Source of the DNA: Lactobacillus kefiranofaciens
GTDB taxonomy: Bacteria; Bacillota; Bacilli; Lactobacillales; Lactobacillaceae
NCBI RefSeq assembly: GCF_900103655.1
Contig: NZ_FMXC01000002.1
Location: 62,001-126,000, forward strand
Length of the DNA stretch: 64,000 nucleotides
Direction of reading: 5' to 3'
How positions within the stretch are numbered: position 1 is the stretch's first letter; each line of letters starts with the position of its first letter. Shown in pieces: positions 8,642 to 17,635 of this stretch. A program made the translations under genes and the position numbers. The notes beneath the pieces were generated by a model. That model had not been told where the DNA came from and searched no databases. It saw only the letters and a list, made by a program, of their open reading frames with translations.

Positions 8642-8824
8642 TTATAAAGTACCAATATTGCGATTTCTGAAGTTGTGGTAGAAAAAGATGCCTGACAAAA
8701 TAAGGTAAACTGCGGCAATACCTGCTGGAGCAGCAGTCTCATTATCACCAGAGATCATGCCTAACATAAATACGCCAATGATTACGATTAAAACAGCAAC
8801 AATATATTTCCAAGCTTTCTTCAT
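8642..8824 (-). CDS. Small membrane protein of unknown function
   Basis: A 60-residue product starting MKKAWKYIVAVLIVIIGV, with two membrane segments (about residues 5-25 and 35-53) separated by a short acidic loop (SGDNETAAPAG). The ATG at 8824 has GAGGAT about 8 bases upstream; an in-frame GTG six codons earlier lies upstream of that site and is less likely. It is a single-gene unit with its own terminator. No family was recognised. Confidence 0.7.
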   Translation of the reverse strand: MKKAWKYIVAVLIVIIGVFMLGMISGDNETAAPAGIAAVYLILSGIFFYHNFRNRNIGTL

Positions 8825-8959
8825 AGTTAATATCCTCTTCACATATTCACATACTATTCTTTATTCAATGTATATTATATGCAGTTCTTCCTATAAAAGA
8901 AAGTCTTTTTATAAACTCTAGTGCTACTCTCATAAGGATTTTAAGCATCTTTTATTTAT

Positions 8960-9580
8960 TTAATTTTTAGTAGATTTTAAGATATAATACCCTTTATCTC
9001 TTGTTAAAATTTCACAATTTCCATATAAATTGGCCATTAGCTTACGTGCACTAGGCTCGCCTTGCTTTTTCTGAATCACGACTAACAAAACGCCACCATT
9101 CACTAAATGCTCATTTGCGCCCAGTAAAATCTCATTTACAACTTTTTTACCTGCACGAATTGGTGGATTTGTTAATATTAAGCCAAACTTTTTATCATCA
9201 TCTATTTGCGTATAACAATCCGAGGAATAGATATTAACATTATTAATGTGATTACTTTTCGCATTCGCTTTAGCTAAATTAAGACCACGTTCATTGACAT
9301 CAACCATGTCTACAGTTTGTTTGGGCCAGAACTTGGCCGCAAACAGGCCTAAAGGTCCATAACCTGTTCCCACATCCAAAATATTCTTTTCGGGGAAAGC
9401 AACATCTTTCATTGCTTTAATCAACACGCCGCTGCCATAATCTATCCGCATCTTGGAAAAAACACCAGCATCTGTGGTAAACTTCAAATCAACATTATCC
9501 ACATGATAATCCACCACATGTTCATCATGCTTAGCCGTCGGATCAACCGCAAAATACATTTGATTTTTTTCTGCACTCAT
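8960..9580 (-). CDS. Class I SAM-dependent methyltransferase, RsmC/YbxB-like
   Basis: A 206-residue protein with the SAM-binding motif ILDVGTGYGPLGLFAA (residues about 67-82), the acidic loop DMVDVNERGL, and the catalytic NPPIR motif of N2-guanine methyltransferases. It corresponds to the single-domain YbxB type found in Firmicutes next to ribosomal genes (rplL upstream here). The likely reaction is guanine-N2 methylation of 16S rRNA, but the exact target base is not known from sequence. It overlaps the end of the channel gene by 4 bases. Confidence 0.85.
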   Translation of the reverse strand: MSAEKNQMYFAVDPTAKHDEHVVDYHVDNVDLKFTTDAGVFSKMRIDYGSGVLIKAMKDVAFPEKNILDVGTGYGPLGLFAAKFWPKQTVDMVDVNERGLNLAKANAKSNHINNVNIYSSDCYTQIDDDKKFGLILTNPPIRAGKKVVNEILLGANEHLVNGGVLLVVIQKKQGEPSARKLMANLYGNCEILTRDKGYYILKSTKN

Positions 9581-10445
9581 TTATTATCCCGCTCTTTTCT
9601 TTTTTCAAACCATTCTTTAAGCTTCTGGGTTTCAGATTCCTCACGTTTATTTTTTAACTCCTGAATCTCATTATGCATCTGCTTATTTTGTTCAGCCAAA
9701 TTTTTATTCTGTTCTTCAAGTTCATCCAACTTTTTTAAAATTAACTCAATATTATTATGCGTTCTTGAAGTAGTCGGCCCATTAGTCCGCCGCATAAAGT
9801 ATGAAGTAATTGATGACGTCAACATTCCTACAACTCCAATCCCTAAAAGCATCATAATCATCGTTACGAATTTACCTACAATGCTATGCGGTGGAATCGT
9901 TTTGCCAAAAATTGCATCATAACCTACAGTTGAAGCAGTAGACAAAGCCCACCAGAATGCGGTATCTAGCGATACGTGTTCAGTAATGCCAAATGCTTCA
10001 GCCCCAACTAACAAAAATGCAATTGTAAAGAAAATTACATAAAGCAAGCCATTAGTATGAAAAATATCCTTTAATTTTCCCATCAATCCGGCTAATCGAA
10101 TTAAACGTAATAAACGCAGATCAGAAACTAGACCAGATAAATTAAAAACATTGAGTCCCACAAACAAAAAGCCAATTGGAATAATACAATTGGAATAATA
10201 CTTAGCAAATCGTAAATATGAGTTTTAAAAAATTGCTTTTTATTCTTAGCTTCATAAAGTTGATGAAAATAGTCAATTGCAAAAAAGACTACGATCACAG
10301 AATTGACCCAAAACCATTTGCTCGACGGCTGATCAATACTGATTACTGCCGCAAAATCCAAAATGATTAAAAAGATGGATACAATGGATAATCCTGCCAT
10401 TAACCATTGATATGGCGTTAACTTATTTTTTATATTAATCATCAT
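9577..10445 (-). pseudogene. Voltage-gated-type potassium channel, frameshifted by a 14-bp tandem duplication
   Basis: Two overlapping reading frames (10445 down to 10128, then 10167 down to 9577) form one channel. The first encodes the N-terminal membrane segments. The second carries an arginine-spaced S4-like helix (SDLRLLRLIRLAGLMGK), the pore with selectivity filter STVGYDAIFG, the last membrane helix, and a cytoplasmic coiled coil rich in Glu/Lys/Asn. The break is an exact repeat of CAATTGGAATAATA at 10173-10200. Deleting one copy restores DLLSIIPIGFLFVGLNVFN and a single 284-residue protein. As sequenced, no full channel can be made; the C-terminal piece retains the pore but lacks the early voltage-sensor helices. 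Confidence 0.9.
10173..10201. repeat. 14-bp tandem duplication inside the channel gene
   Basis: CAATTGGAATAATA occurs twice with no spacer (10173-10186 and 10187-10200), and the next base continues the pattern. The length is not a multiple of three and is the sole cause of the frame break. Confidence 0.95.
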
Positions 10446-10460
10446 AAAATTAATTATACA

Positions 10461-10497
10461 AAAAAATAAGCTCTCCGCACATAGCAAAGAGCTTATT
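10461..10497 (-). terminator. Intrinsic terminator of rplJ-rplL
   Basis: A 14-pair minus-strand stem (AATAAGCTCTTTGC with GCGGAGAGCTTATT), loop TATGT, followed by six U residues. It lies between the rplL stop and the channel gene. Confidence 0.92.
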
Positions 10498-10520
10498 CTT
10501 AATGCCCAGTTGGGCTGTAA

Positions 10521-10883
10521 TTATTTAAGGGTTACAGTTGCGCCAACTTCTTCAAGCTTAGACTTGATGTCGTTAGCTTCGTCTTCTGAAACGCCTTCCT
10601 TAACGTTCTTAGGAGCGCCGTCAACAAGGTCCTTTGAGTCCTTAAGGCCAAGACCAGTGATGTCACGTACAGCCTTGATAACCTTAACCTTTTCTTGACC
10701 TGCTTCAGTCAATTCAACATCAAATGTTGACTTAGCAGCAGCAGCGTCACCAGCACCTGCAGCAGCAACTGGTGCAGCAGCTGAAACGTCAAATTCGTCT
10801 TCGATAGCCTTTACAAGGTCGTTCAATTCAAGGATTGAAGCGCCCTTTAAATCTTCAATAATCTTATCCTTATCTAAAGCCAT
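10521..10883 (-). CDS. rplL: 50S ribosomal protein L7/L12
   Basis: A 120-residue stalk protein. It has the N-terminal dimerisation helices ([20 protein letters not shown]), an Ala-rich hinge ([16 protein letters not shown]), and the C-terminal factor-binding domain with [18 protein letters not shown]. It recruits translational GTPases. Preceded by rplJ (47-base gap) with AGGAGGA upstream of the ATG, and followed by a strong terminator. Confidence 0.98.
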   Translation of the reverse strand: MALDKDKIIEDLKGASILELNDLVKAIEDEFDVSAAAPVAAAGAGDAAAAKSTFDVELTEAGQEKVKVIKAVRDITGLGLKDSKDLVDGAPKNVKEGVSEDEANDIKSKLEEVGATVTLK

Positions 10884-10930
10884 TATAAGTATCCTCCGAA
10901 ATTTAGAATTTAGATATTTATCTTCAATAA

Positions 10931-11449
10931 TTATTCAGCTGAACCTTCATCGTCAGGTTTAGCATCTGCAACAGCCTTAACAGCATATGCAACTTTGCGG
11001 ATTGGGTCTTGTAAGCAAGAAACAAGCATTGAAAGCAAACCTTCGCGACCTGGAATAGCAGCGAGTTCTTTGATTTCGTCCTTTGAAGTTAACTTACCTT
11101 CAAGCATACCACCCTTGATTTCGATAACGTCGAAGTCATCTTCGTACTTAGAAACGATACGTGCAGGTTCAGTAACGTCATCAGCATTATCGGTGTAGAT
11201 AACAGCAGTAGGACCTACGAAAGTATCATCAAGACCTTCGATACCAGCCTTAACAGCAGCACGTCTTAAGTAAGTGTTCTTGATAACCTTCATCTTAACG
11301 TCGTTATCACGAAGTTCCTTACGCATGTTAGTAACTTCTTCAACAGTTAAACCTAAGTAGTTAATAACTAAGATAGCCTTAGCAGACTTAAGTTCTTCTG
11401 CAAATGCATCAACGATCTTTTCCTTTGCAGCAATATCAGTTTTACTCAA
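10931..11449 (-). CDS. rplJ: 50S ribosomal protein L10
   Basis: A 172-residue protein with the L10 N-terminal RNA-binding domain ([32 protein letters not shown]) and the C-terminal helix that carries the L7/L12 dimers. It ends in an acidic tail ([11 protein letters not shown]). Expressed with rplL from a promoter and an autogenous L10 leader located immediately upstream. Confidence 0.98.
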   Translation of the reverse strand: MSKTDIAAKEKIVDAFAEELKSAKAILVINYLGLTVEEVTNMRKELRDNDVKMKVIKNTYLRRAAVKAGIEGLDDTFVGPTAVIYTDNADDVTEPARIVSKYEDDFDVIEIKGGMLEGKLTSKDEIKELAAIPGREGLLSMLVSCLQDPIRKVAYAVKAVADAKPDDEGSAE

Positions 11450-11486
11450 ATTGTTTCACCTCCATAATTACATTAATAAATTCTAT

Positions 11487-11598
11487 AAGGCCTTTTAAAG
11501 CGAAAACTCCATGCCGAAAGACATGGAGCATTGAAATCTTCATTATCTTCTGGCCTCGGCGGGATTTTAAGGCGTCATGCCACCCGAGTCTTAGGTAG
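11487..11598 (-). promoter_or_regulatory. L10 leader (autoregulatory ribosomal protein leader)
   Basis: The region between promoter and rplJ is G/C-rich and structured compared with its surroundings. The minus strand holds CTAAGACTCGGG, GGTGGCATGACGCC and a stable hairpin CTCCATG/CATGGAG (loop TCTTTCGG) followed by TTTT. This fits the L10_leader element in which L10-(L7/L12) binding represses its own operon. An open frame of 66 codons across it is not a gene. Boundaries are approximate. Confidence 0.8.
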
Positions 11599-11613
11599 AA
11601 TTTACAGTTATTT

Positions 11614-11642
11614 AGTATAGCAGGGAAAACTAGAAATAACAA
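11614..11642 (-). promoter_or_regulatory. SigA promoter for rplJ-rplL
   Basis: Minus strand TTGTTA (11637-11642), a 17-base spacer ending in TGC (extended -10), and TATACT (11614-11619). It sits directly upstream of the L10 leader. Confidence 0.8.
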
Positions 11643-11702
11643 GAGGAAATTTACAAATTAACCCAACTTCTGTAAGATAATTAGAAAAGATTGGAGAAAA
11701 TC

Positions 11703-12077
11703 ATGACTAATCAAGAACGAAAAAATCGAATTTTAACTAAGTTACGCAATATTCTATTTTTATTGCTGGGAATTACAGTAATTTTTATAAGTATTCGCGA
11801 CATTATTAATGCTGGCGGCAAAATGAGTGCACTCGCCTCCAATTTACTGTGGATCATTTTAGCTATCGTAGTAGTTGCTCAATCTATCCTAAGCATTATT
11901 CAAAGCTTCAGTCCATTATCAACAAAAGCTAAAAGTTTTTTATTGATAGATTGGTTAATTATTGTTCTAGGAATTCTAATCGCTAATTTTGCTTATTTAC
12001 TGCAAAATAATCTCTGGTTAATCATTGGTGGGGCTATCTTTATTGCCGGTTGCATCCCTATCAAAGACAAAAAATAA
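11703..12077 (+). CDS. Four-helix membrane protein of unknown function
   Basis: A 124-residue protein: a basic N-terminus (MTNQERKNRILTKLRN), then four hydrophobic helices (about residues 16-36, 46-68, 77-97 and 100-118), ending in KDKK. The ATG at 11703 follows TTGGAG with suitable spacing; an in-frame TTG four codons earlier lies within that site. It is a monocistronic gene divergent from rplJ. No family recognised. Confidence 0.75.
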   Translation: MTNQERKNRILTKLRNILFLLLGITVIFISIRDIINAGGKMSALASNLLWIILAIVVVAQSILSIIQSFSPLSTKAKSFLLIDWLIIVLGILIANFAYLLQNNLWLIIGGAIFIAGCIPIKDKK

Positions 12078-12086
12078 AACCAAAAT

Positions 12087-12117
12087 AAAAAAATCGACTT
12101 TTTAGGTCGATTTTTTG
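12087..12117. terminator. Bidirectional terminator
   Basis: AAAAATCGAC pairs with GTCGATTTTT around a short loop, with A-rich and T-rich flanks on either side. It lies between the convergent ends of the four-helix membrane gene (plus) and the AEC transporter (minus), and can serve both. Confidence 0.85.
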
Positions 12118-12136
12118 TTTATTTTAAACTTGTTAA

Positions 12137-13318
12137 CTAATGGAATACGCCAGCAATAATTGGTAATAACCAAATCCAGAAGATACAACTTACTGCAAAG
12201 AAAACGGTTGAAACGGCAACTGAACTTGCCCCTTCCTTAACATAAATGTTGTAACGACTTGAAATGATAATACCTGAAAATGCAGGTGGCAAACCGGTTG
12301 CAAGGCAAAGCATTGAGATCTTAGTTGGATCTGAGCCCATGCCGCAAAGGTATGCAGCAAGAACAATGATTGCTGGAGTCAAGAACAAACGGAAGAAAGT
12401 GTTCCAAATAACTTCCTTATCAATTGAGAACTTAACAGTTGATAATGCCAAACCAGCGGCCAAAACAGCTACACCGGCATTTGCCTTAGCAATTAAATCA
12501 AAGGTTGGTGCCCATGAAGTTGGGATTCTAATGCCAATTAAAACCAAGATTACAGCAATTAATGGAGCTGCAGCAACTGGCTTTTTAATAGCATCAACAA
12601 TTGAACTCCAAGTTGAGTTCTTAGCAGCAGCCTTGCCCTTGCCAGCGCGGTTTTCAAATTCTGAATGAACTAAATCAATTTCACGTTGGATACCAACTTC
12701 CTTAAGTGCCTTAGCTTCTTCATCGCTAACTGGTACATCGTCAGGAACAGCAACCTTCTTAGTAGTTACTGCGCTAGTTCCTTTCTTAGGCAGCTTAACT
12801 TCGACTTGAGTAGAACCATTGCTCTTCTTATTAGCCACCTTGGACTTCAAAGCATTTTGACCTTTATTAATCAAAGATAAGCCTAACGGAATAGTAACCG
12901 CATTAACTACGATAGAAACAATTCCGATAACCAAATTAGTAGTTGCGTTATTCCCATAAATAGGATCAAGTACCGCAAAGCCTAAAAAACCGATGGTTGG
13001 TGAACCAGCAATCATCGCACAAATAGCAGCTTCTTGCGTTGATCTATGGAACATTAATTTATCCAAGTAATAACTCAGCATGAATAAACCAGTAACTCCA
13101 ACTAATGAGATCATTGTTAAAACGATATCTTGTGCAAACATTTTCCTAGTAGCTTTAACAATTGAAATGAACAAAGCAGCTGGCAAAGCAATGTTTAACA
13201 CTAACTTATTCAATCCCTAACGTTGATCATCGTCAAAGAATGTAAACTTACCACATACGTACCCCAATAACATGATAATCAAAATAGGTACGATGTCGTT
13301 TACCAAAATTGTAGTCAT
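12137..13318 (-). pseudogene. AEC family transporter (malate/auxin-efflux-carrier type) with internal stop
   Basis: Starting at the ATG at 13318 (upstream GGGGAAATT), the frame reads MTTILVNDIVPILIIMLLGY and reaches DDDQR, then a TAG at 13217-13219 (codon 34), then continues in the same frame as GLNKLVLNIALPAALFI to 12137. The restored protein would be 393 residues with about ten membrane segments in two five-helix halves separated by a charged cytoplasmic loop (residues about 160-230), as in the AEC family. One C-to-T change (CAG to TAG) explains the stop. Re-initiation at the TTG two codons later is conceivable but would drop the first membrane helix. Substrate unknown; organic acids are usual in lactobacilli. 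Confidence 0.88.
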
Positions 13319-13462
13319 AATTTCCCCCTTATGATAGACGATACATCCTTGCACTCTAAATAACAGGACATAAATTTAAAGTACTTTTTCGGTTCCTCCA
13401 CATTATGACTATCCTTACTTAAAAAGTAAAATATATATTTTTTAATTTATAAAGAAATATAC

Positions 13463-13484
13463 AAAAAAGGCATACACCCCTTTT
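13463..13484 (-). terminator. Terminator of the pst-phoU operon
   Basis: Minus-strand AAAAGG/CCTTTT stem with loop GGTGTATG, then a U tract, immediately after the phoU stop. The stem is only six pairs, so the call is moderate. Confidence 0.5.
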
Positions 13485-13485
13485 C

Positions 13486-14163
13486 TTAGATAGTTAAATT
13501 TTCTGTCGGATTACTCAATTCTTCCAATTCACCAGTAGTTTTGTAAATAACCCAACTGGCTAAATTAACAATATGATCGCCAATTCGCTCAAGTAATCTA
13601 GTTACTACAAAGTAACTTGATGAAGCCATTGCCCGTGAAGGATCGCCTTCAATCCCATCAACAATTAATTGGCGAGCACGCACATAATCATGATCAATAA
13701 TACTGTCTCGACTAGCAACATCGCGCGCCATTTTTTCATCATCTTGAACATAAGCTGTTAATACTTGAATCAGCATATGACGCACATTATGAGTCATGTT
13801 AGAAATAATTTCTTCTACTTCTGGAATTCTTGGATTTCCCTTTACTCTAATCGTTTCAAGCGCAATACTCATTGCATTTTCGCCAATCCGCTCTAAGTCA
13901 GTTGTAGCCTTTAAAATACTAATCACAACTCTAAAATCTGTTGCTACTGGTTGCTGCAAAGCCATTAATTTCAAAGCTTGCTTTTGAATATCAATTGATT
14001 CGCTAGGGATTTTCTCCTCATCATCAACCATTGACTTAGCTTTCTCCTTATTGTGATCAACAAACGCTCTTGTTGCATCATCAATATTGTCGTTAACAAA
14101 CACACCCATTTCCATGAATTGCGTGTTCAATTTTTTTAATTCATCTAAAAATATTTCGTGCAT
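13486..14163 (-). CDS. phoU: Phosphate transport system regulatory protein PhoU
   Basis: A 225-residue all-helical protein made of two three-helix bundles. The metal-binding repeats are visible as LKATTDLERIGENAMSIA (residues about 86-103) and VTRLLERIGDHIVNLA (about 190-205). PhoU modulates the PstSCAB transporter and PhoR signalling. It is the last gene of the pst operon, 18 bases after pstB. Confidence 0.95.
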   Translation of the reverse strand: MHEIFLDELKKLNTQFMEMGVFVNDNIDDATRAFVDHNKEKAKSMVDDEEKIPSESIDIQKQALKLMALQQPVATDFRVVISILKATTDLERIGENAMSIALETIRVKGNPRIPEVEEIISNMTHNVRHMLIQVLTAYVQDDEKMARDVASRDSIIDHDYVRARQLIVDGIEGDPSRAMASSSYFVVTRLLERIGDHIVNLASWVIYKTTGELEELSNPTENLTI

Positions 14164-14181
14164 CTTTATACCTCAAAAATT

Positions 14182-14937
14182 TTATCCAAAACGACCGTTA
14201 AGGTAATCACTTGTAATTTGTTTTTTAGGTGCAATAAACATTTCCTCAGTTGGACCAGCTTCGATTAAATCGCCATTCATTAGAAAAGCTGTCTGATCAG
14301 AAATTCGACCAGCCTGCTGCAAGTTGTGGGTCACCATAATGAAAGTATATTTATGCTTTAAATCCATTAGTGTTTCTTCAATTTCACTACTTGAAATTGG
14401 ATCTAGCGCACTCGTTGGTTCATCAAGCAACACTACTTTAGGTCTAACAGCCAAAGCACGAGCAATACAAATTCTCTGCTGCTGACCACCGGAAAATGCT
14501 TGAGCATTTCGCTTTAAGTTATCCTTGGTTTCCTTCCAAATAGCAGCCTGCTTTAAGCTTTCTTCAACGCGCTGATCAATTAATTCTTTATCCTTTACAC
14601 CAGCGATCTTTAGACCATAAGCTACATTATCATAAACTGAAAATGGAAATGGTGCTGGTTGCTGAAAGACCATGCCGACTTCTTTTCGTAATTCGACTAA
14701 ATCCATCTTAGAACTATAAATATCCTGCTTATCAAATTTGATTTCACCAGTGATCTTAATATTTTCGATATCGTCGTTCATCCGGTTCAAGCAACGCAAA
14801 AACGTTGATTTACCACAACCTGATGGGCCAATCAAAGCAGTCAATTCTTTTTCTTGAAAGTTAAGATTGATGCCATGCAATGCTTCATAGTCACCGTAAC
14901 TCAGATGTACATCTTTTGCTGAAATTATTGTTGTCAT
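14182..14937 (-). CDS. pstB: Phosphate ABC transporter ATP-binding protein (second copy)
   Basis: A PstB of about 251 residues: Walker A GPSGCGKS, the RCLNRMND motif specific to Pst[19 protein letters not shown] (Q-loop), signature SGGQQQR, and Walker B VVLLDEP. It couples ATP hydrolysis to phosphate import through PstA/PstC. The ATG at 14937 was chosen; a TTG at 14946 is also in frame and would overlap the stop of the first pstB. Tandem pstB genes are common in lactobacilli, and the roles of the two copies are not known. Confidence 0.95.
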   Translation of the reverse strand: MTTIISAKDVHLSYGDYEALHGINLNFQEKELTALIGPSGCGKSTFLRCLNRMNDDIENIKITGEIKFDKQDIYSSKMDLVELRKEVGMVFQQPAPFPFSVYDNVAYGLKIAGVKDKELIDQRVEESLKQAAIWKETKDNLKRNAQAFSGGQQQRICIARALAVRPKVVLLDEPTSALDPISSSEIEETLMDLKHKYTFIMVTHNLQQAGRISDQTAFLMNGDLIEAGPTEEMFIAPKKQITSDYLNGRFG

Positions 14938-14938
14938 T

Positions 14939-15733
14939 TTAACCAAAACTTCCCTGAATATAATCTTCAGTAATCTTTCCTTTAGGATTAGTAAAGATCT
15001 CGGCAGTAGAATTGTATTCTATTACATGTCCTAAATGGAAGAATGCCGTGTAATCGCTGATTCTTGAAGCCTGCTGCATGTTATGCGTTACCATGATCAT
15101 CGTATATCTGCTTCTGAGCTGCTTCAATGTATCTTCCAATTTTGAAGTAGAAACAGGATCTAGCGCACTAGCTGGCTCATCTAACAATAAAACTTCCGGC
15201 TTAACAGCTAAGGCTCTAGCAATACACAAGCGCTGCTGCTGACCACCGGATAAAGCCAATGCGCTTTTATCGAGCTTATCTTTTACTTCATCCCATAAAG
15301 CAGCGGCCCGCAAACTTTCTTCAACGATCCGATCGAGCTCATTTTTATCATTTTGACCGTCAGCCTTTAAGGCGTAGACAATATTTTCACGAATAGATTT
15401 TGGAAATGGATTAGGTCGCTGAAAGACCATGCCGATATTTTTCCGCAATTCGTACACATTGATATTTGGCTGATTGACATCTAAGCCATGGAACCAAATC
15501 TCACCGTTAATTTTAGCTACACGGTCATTCATGCGGTTGAGTGAACGCAAAAAGGTAGACTTGCCTGAGCCAGATGCACCAATCAAAGCAGTGATCGTAT
15601 GCTCTTTGAATTGTAAACTAGCATCAAATAATTTTTGTACTTTGCCACCATATAAGACTCTCAAGTCCTTGGTGGAAAGCTCTAAATCATCTTTAGCGAA
15701 GGTTTTAATATAACTTGGTTTTAAATCCTGCAT
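14939..15733 (-). CDS. pstB: Phosphate ABC transporter ATP-binding protein (first copy)
   Basis: A 264-residue PstB with Walker [39 protein letters not shown], signature SGGQQQR and Walker B VLLLDEP. It differs substantially from the adjacent second PstB, which argues for an old duplication rather than a recent one. Eight bases separate it from pstA. Confidence 0.95.
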   Translation of the reverse strand: MQDLKPSYIKTFAKDDLELSTKDLRVLYGGKVQKLFDASLQFKEHTITALIGASGSGKSTFLRSLNRMNDRVAKINGEIWFHGLDVNQPNINVYELRKNIGMVFQRPNPFPKSIRENIVYALKADGQNDKNELDRIVEESLRAAALWDEVKDKLDKSALALSGGQQQRLCIARALAVKPEVLLLDEPASALDPVSTSKLEDTLKQLRSRYTMIMVTHNMQQASRISDYTAFFHLGHVIEYNSTAEIFTNPKGKITEDYIQGSFG

Positions 15734-15741
15734 TCTTTCAC

Positions 15742-16629
15742 CTACTTTGCTGCAGTTAATTTACGATACAACTTGTTGCCTAAGTACCGCGCACCTAAGT
15801 TAAAGACAATTACGACAATTACCAATAAGGCGGAAGTTGCGGCGGAAACAATTGTAGCATCAGGAATAATGCCTTCAGTATTAACTTTCCAAATGTGAAC
15901 GGCTAATGTTTCGGCTGGACGCATTACATTCAGCGGACTGGTTGGACTAAGCGGATTCCAGTCAGCGTAGTTAATGGTAGACCCACTTTGACCCGCCGTA
16001 TAAATTAAGGCAGCAGCTTCTCCGAAGATTCGGCCGGCACTTAAGATAATCCCAGTCAAAATACCAGGCAAAGCAGCTGGTAATACGATCCCACGAATAG
16101 TTTTCCAATTGGATAAACCTAAAGCTAGGCCCGCTTCACGTTGCTCCTGTGGCACACCTTTAATTGCTTCTTCGATATTGCTGGTTAAGATTGGCAAATT
16201 AAAAAATGTTAATGCCAAAGCACCAGAGATAATCGAAAAGCCTAAGCCGAATTGCACTACGAAGAGCAAGTAGCCAAATAAACCTACTACAATTGATGGC
16301 AAAGAACTCAAGATCTGGATAGTTGTTCTAATTAAATTGGTTATCCAATTATCTTTGGCATATTCAGCTAGATAAATTGCTGCTCCTAAAGCGATTGGCA
16401 ATGAAATGATGGTAGTAAGGATCAATAGATAAAGCGAATTGAACAATTGATCTCTTACCCCACCACCAGCTTGATATGATGATGCTTCAGAAGTTAAGAA
16501 ATGCCAGGACAAATGCGGAATACCAGATATCAAAATATTGCCGACAATACCAGCTAAGATCAAGACAACAATTCCTACCAGGATGTAAATGATGATAGTA
16601 GCCAGTTTGTCTCTCTTTTTTGCATCCAT
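15742..16629 (-). CDS. pstA: Phosphate ABC transporter permease PstA
   Basis: A 295-residue inner-membrane permease with six membrane helices. The BPD_transp EAA-type loop is GVPQEQREAGLALGLSNWKT. FGEAAALIYTAGQSG is the PstA-typical segment after it. It pairs with PstC to form the channel for phosphate. The ATG is 2 bases from the pstC stop. Confidence 0.95.
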   Translation of the reverse strand: MDAKKRDKLATIIIYILVGIVVLILAGIVGNILISGIPHLSWHFLTSEASSYQAGGGVRDQLFNSLYLLILTTIISLPIALGAAIYLAEYAKDNWITNLIRTTIQILSSLPSIVVGLFGYLLFVVQFGLGFSIISGALALTFFNLPILTSNIEEAIKGVPQEQREAGLALGLSNWKTIRGIVLPAALPGILTGIILSAGRIFGEAAALIYTAGQSGSTINYADWNPLSPTSPLNVMRPAETLAVHIWKVNTEGIIPDATIVSAATSALLVIVVIVFNLGARYLGNKLYRKLTAAK

Positions 16630-16630
16630 T

Positions 16631-17626
16631 CTACTTTTGTCCCTTCTTTCCGATTAATTTAACCAAGAAGTTAAATACCAATGACATGATTAACAGTAAG
16701 AGTGCCAATGACCACAATGCGTTGTTTGGCAAGGTACCCATAACCGTGTTTCCCATTTGACTGGTCAACTGACTAGTCAGTGTTGCGGATGGGCTGACCA
16801 AGTTGTATGGCATGAGGACTGCGTTACCGATAACCATTTGTACGGCTAAGGCTTCTCCGAAGGCTCTGGCCATCCCGAAGATTACCGCTGTTAAAATTCT
16901 TGGCGTAGCTACGCGCAAAACAACGTGATAAATCGTCTGCCAATGAGTTGCACCCAAGGCCATCGAAGCTTTTCTAAAATGATTCGGTACTGCTTTTAAA
17001 CTATCGACCGTTAAAGAAGTAATCGTTGGCAAAACCATAACGAATAAAACCAAGGTCGCCGCTAAAATACCAAAACCAGTGCCGCCAAATAGCGTTCTAA
17101 TTGCTGGAATAATCAGTGTTAATCCCAAGAAACCGTAAACTACTGAAGGGATACCAACTAATAATTCCGTTACTGATTGCAGGAAATTTGCTCCCTTTTT
17201 AGAAGAATATTCAGTCATATAAAGAGCAATCGCAATGGCAAATGGCGTAGCCACTAAGGCTGCAAGTAAAGTTACCGCAAATGAGGTAACGATCATCACC
17301 GCGGCACCGACATGATTCTTGCCTTCGCCTGGATCCCAATCCGTCGAGGTCAAAAAGTGAAAAATATTAACATGGTCATTCGTAAAAGTAGCTAGACCAT
17401 GATAGCCCACAAAACCGATAATTGAGACTACTAATATAATGATTAAACCAATTGCCAAATAAGTTAGACCCTTGCCCCAGTATTCTTGGTGGGTTTCTTT
17501 GGATGGCTTGGTTAGTTTATCAATGTTGACACTACTCGGACCGATTTTCTTTAATTTGACGTGTGGAACTTGCTGATCAGCAATCGCCTGATTAACAACT
17601 TCTTTTAATTTATCTTTATTGTCCAT
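16631..17626 (-). CDS. pstC: Phosphate ABC transporter permease PstC
   Basis: A 331-residue permease. A cytoplasmic N-terminal extension of about 55 residues (DKLKEVVNQAIADQQVPHV) is followed by six membrane helices, with the EAA loop AVPNHFRKASMALGATHWQ and ARAFGEALAVQMVIGN. The extension is longer than in E. coli PstC, as is common in lactobacilli. It heteropairs with PstA and lies 10 bases downstream of pstS. Confidence 0.94.
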   Translation of the reverse strand: MDNKDKLKEVVNQAIADQQVPHVKLKKIGPSSVNIDKLTKPSKETHQEYWGKGLTYLAIGLIIILVVSIIGFVGYHGLATFTNDHVNIFHFLTSTDWDPGEGKNHVGAAVMIVTSFAVTLLAALVATPFAIAIALYMTEYSSKKGANFLQSVTELLVGIPSVVYGFLGLTLIIPAIRTLFGGTGFGILAATLVLFVMVLPTITSLTVDSLKAVPNHFRKASMALGATHWQTIYHVVLRVATPRILTAVIFGMARAFGEALAVQMVIGNAVLMPYNLVSPSATLTSQLTSQMGNTVMGTLPNNALWSLALLLLIMSLVFNFLVKLIGKKGQK

Positions 17627-17635
17627 AAATTCTTT

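Noticed and set aside
11442-11642. Open frame of 66 codons upstream of rplJ
   Set aside because: It overlaps the L10 leader and promoter; the structure and promoter explain the region better than a peptide.
12264-12880. Plus-strand open frames antisense to the AEC carrier
   Set aside because: They are shadows of the minus-strand gene with no ribosome sites and low-complexity composition.
14939-14946. Overlap of the two pstB genes using a TTG start
   Set aside because: The ATG at 14937 gives a normal protein without requiring overlap, though the TTG cannot be excluded.
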